Below, in pieces: positions 5,428-6,312 of a stretch of 6,312 nucleotides of DNA (position 1 is the first letter of the stretch; each line of letters begins with the position of its first letter). A program made the position numbers and the translations under genes. The stretch is from Bacteroidales bacterium (lineage in GTDB: Bacteria; Bacteroidota; Bacteroidia; Bacteroidales; B39-G9), in assembly GCA_023145555.1 (NCBI GenBank), contig JAGLDO010000125.1, positions 1 to 6,312 on the forward strand, given 5' to 3'. A model generated the notes under the pieces. That model made no database searches, had not been told where the DNA came from, and worked only from the letters and a program-made list of their open reading frames with translations.

Positions 5428-6264
5428 ATGAAACAAATCAAATTTCACAAATTATTTTTATTGTATTTTTTGTTAACAGGATTAGTTTTTATTTCTTGTG
5501 ATTTTATTCCTAACAATGGTAATACATCTCAAAATGATACAACTAAAATAGAATTAATAAAAAATAATGAAGTAGTTGCGCTTAATAATGCAAAATTTGT
5601 AGAAACAGAAATTTTAATGGGTGCCGGAAAACTTACAATATTTGGTGGTGCCGAAAATCTTCTCGAAGCCGCATTTGCTTACTCGAATAAAAAGTTTAAA
5701 GCTGATATTAAATACGAGGTTTCTGAAGAAGAAGGTAAACTTAAAATTATTCAGCCTTCTTCAAAGATTCATTATAATATTCAGAATGATAGAGTTAAAA
5801 TGTATAAAAATATATGGAATTTGCGTTTCAATAAAGATGTTCCAATGAACATGGTAATAAAATTTGGAGCAGGGAATGCAGATGTTCATATAAATGAGTT
5901 ATTAGTTGAAAAATTAGATTTAGAATTAGGCGCAGGCAAAGCAAGTATAAATCTTAATAATAGTAAAGTTTTAAATAGTGTAGATGTTGAAATGGGGGTA
6001 GGAGATTTAACTCTTGATTTATCAGGAGATTGGGACCATAATCTTTTTGCAGATATTGAAGGGGGCATAGGAAAACTTACTCTAATATTACCTGAGAAAG
6101 TTGGTGTAAAAGTTAAAATTGAAAAAGGAATTACTGACGTTAATGTAGATAATTTTGTCAAAAAAGGTAAATATTATTATAACGAACGTTTTAGTGAAGA
6201 CAATCCTTTTATGGAAATAGAAATTGATTCAGGAATAGGTCAAATTAATTTAATTACAAAGTAA
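5428..6264 (+). CDS. Putative lipoprotein with LiaF/DUF2154-like 'toast-rack' beta-ladder domain
   Basis: A 278-residue protein with a lipoprotein-type signal peptide: basic KQIKFHK, a hydrophobic core (9-22), then FISC with the predicted lipidated Cys24. Phe at lipobox -3 is not ideal. A polar Asn/Thr-rich linker (27-40) follows. The rest is built from glycine motifs, each ending a beta strand pattern: MGAGKLTI (64), FGAGNADV (146), LGAGKASI (167), MGVGDLTL (189), GGIGKLTL (212), KGITDVNV (233), SGIGQINL (268). The four from 146 to 212 recur every 21-23 residues. NLRFNKDVPMNMVIKFGAG (131-149) matches the 'DVP...GAG' pattern I associate with Toast_rack_N/DUF2154 proteins related to the LiaF C-terminal domain and DUF4097. 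That family is linked to envelope-stress sensing in Firmicutes, but no mechanism can be inferred here. Expected location is the inner leaflet or surface of an envelope membrane. Codon use resembles the neighbours. The gene is separated from the protease by a terminator. The fold assignment is fairly sure; function is unknown. Confidence 0.85.
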   Translation: MKQIKFHKLFLLYFLLTGLVFISCDFIPNNGNTSQNDTTKIELIKNNEVVALNNAKFVETEILMGAGKLTIFGGAENLLEAAFAYSNKKFKADIKYEVSEEEGKLKIIQPSSKIHYNIQNDRVKMYKNIWNLRFNKDVPMNMVIKFGAGNADVHINELLVEKLDLELGAGKASINLNNSKVLNSVDVEMGVGDLTLDLSGDWDHNLFADIEGGIGKLTLILPEKVGVKVKIEKGITDVNVDNFVKKGKYYYNERFSEDNPFMEIEIDSGIGQINLITK

Positions 6265-6289
6265 AAGAGCAGAGTTTATTATTAGTTTA

Positions 6290-6312
6290 ATGATAAAACA
6301 AACCATAGTCAT
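6290..6312 (+). CDS. Possible start of a further gene, truncated by the window edge
   Basis: An ATG at 6290 opens a frame reading MIKQTIV before the window ends, 25 bp after the lipoprotein stop codon and in the same direction. No terminator separates them, so co-transcription is possible. No Shine-Dalgarno sequence precedes it. Seven codons are too few to identify a protein, and a chance ATG or a convergent minus-strand gene are equally reasonable. Confidence 0.25.

Noticed and set aside
5621..5848. 75-codon plus-strand open frame inside the lipoprotein gene
   Set aside because: Out-of-frame shadow of the lipoprotein gene with no recognisable motif or leader.
5886..6161. 91-codon minus-strand open frame opposite the lipoprotein gene
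   Set aside because: Antisense to a region whose plus-strand frame shows periodic glycine motifs; the Ser/Thr/Pro-rich translation is typical of a shadow frame.
6250..6312. Minus-strand open frame entering from the right edge and ending inside the lipoprotein 3' end
   Set aside because: Only 20 codons, overlapping the lipoprotein end, without any motif. It could be the tail of a convergent gene but the window does not allow a decision.

Overview
The window looks like chromosomal DNA from a Bacteroidota member (Flavobacteriia/Bacteroidales-like). It is AT-rich (about one third GC by eye). Most genes lack a Shine-Dalgarno sequence. One gene is preceded by the Bacteroidota-type -7 promoter box TAnnTTTG. 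The protein families also fit: a secreted tricorn-type protease, a subgroup-Ib aspartate aminotransferase and a glycine-motif 'toast-rack' lipoprotein. The species cannot be named from the sequence alone.

Layout: (1) 3-524, minus strand, is a small membrane-anchored hypothetical protein. (2) 525-682 is an AT-rich divergent intergenic region with a good plus-strand promoter candidate and a weaker minus-strand one. (3) 683-1876, plus strand, is a PLP-dependent aspartate/prephenate-type aminotransferase. (4) 1877-2071 is intergenic and is almost filled by a 142-bp MITE-like palindromic element (1907-2048) with 16-bp terminal inverted repeats and a perfect 6-bp target-site duplication; its inner hairpin followed by seven T may terminate transcription. 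(5) 2072-5320, plus strand, is a 1082-residue exported tricorn protease homologue (peptidase family S41B) with recognisable catalytic residues. (6) 5332-5361 is a strong intrinsic terminator. (7) 5428-6264, plus strand, is a lipoprotein with seven glycine-rich beta-ladder motifs, preceded by a perfect AAGGAGG ribosome binding site. (8) A possible next gene starts at 6290 and runs off the right edge.

The genes look like separate transcription units rather than one operon: a divergent pair at the left, an element with terminator-like structure between the aminotransferase and the protease, and a terminator between the protease and the lipoprotein. Functionally the aminotransferase is cytosolic amino-acid metabolism, while the protease and lipoprotein belong to the cell envelope. 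No shared pathway is evident, and I see no evidence for a novel multi-gene system. The most notable items are the intact MITE footprint, its possible transcriptional effects, and the unusual strong Shine-Dalgarno sequence in front of the lipoprotein.
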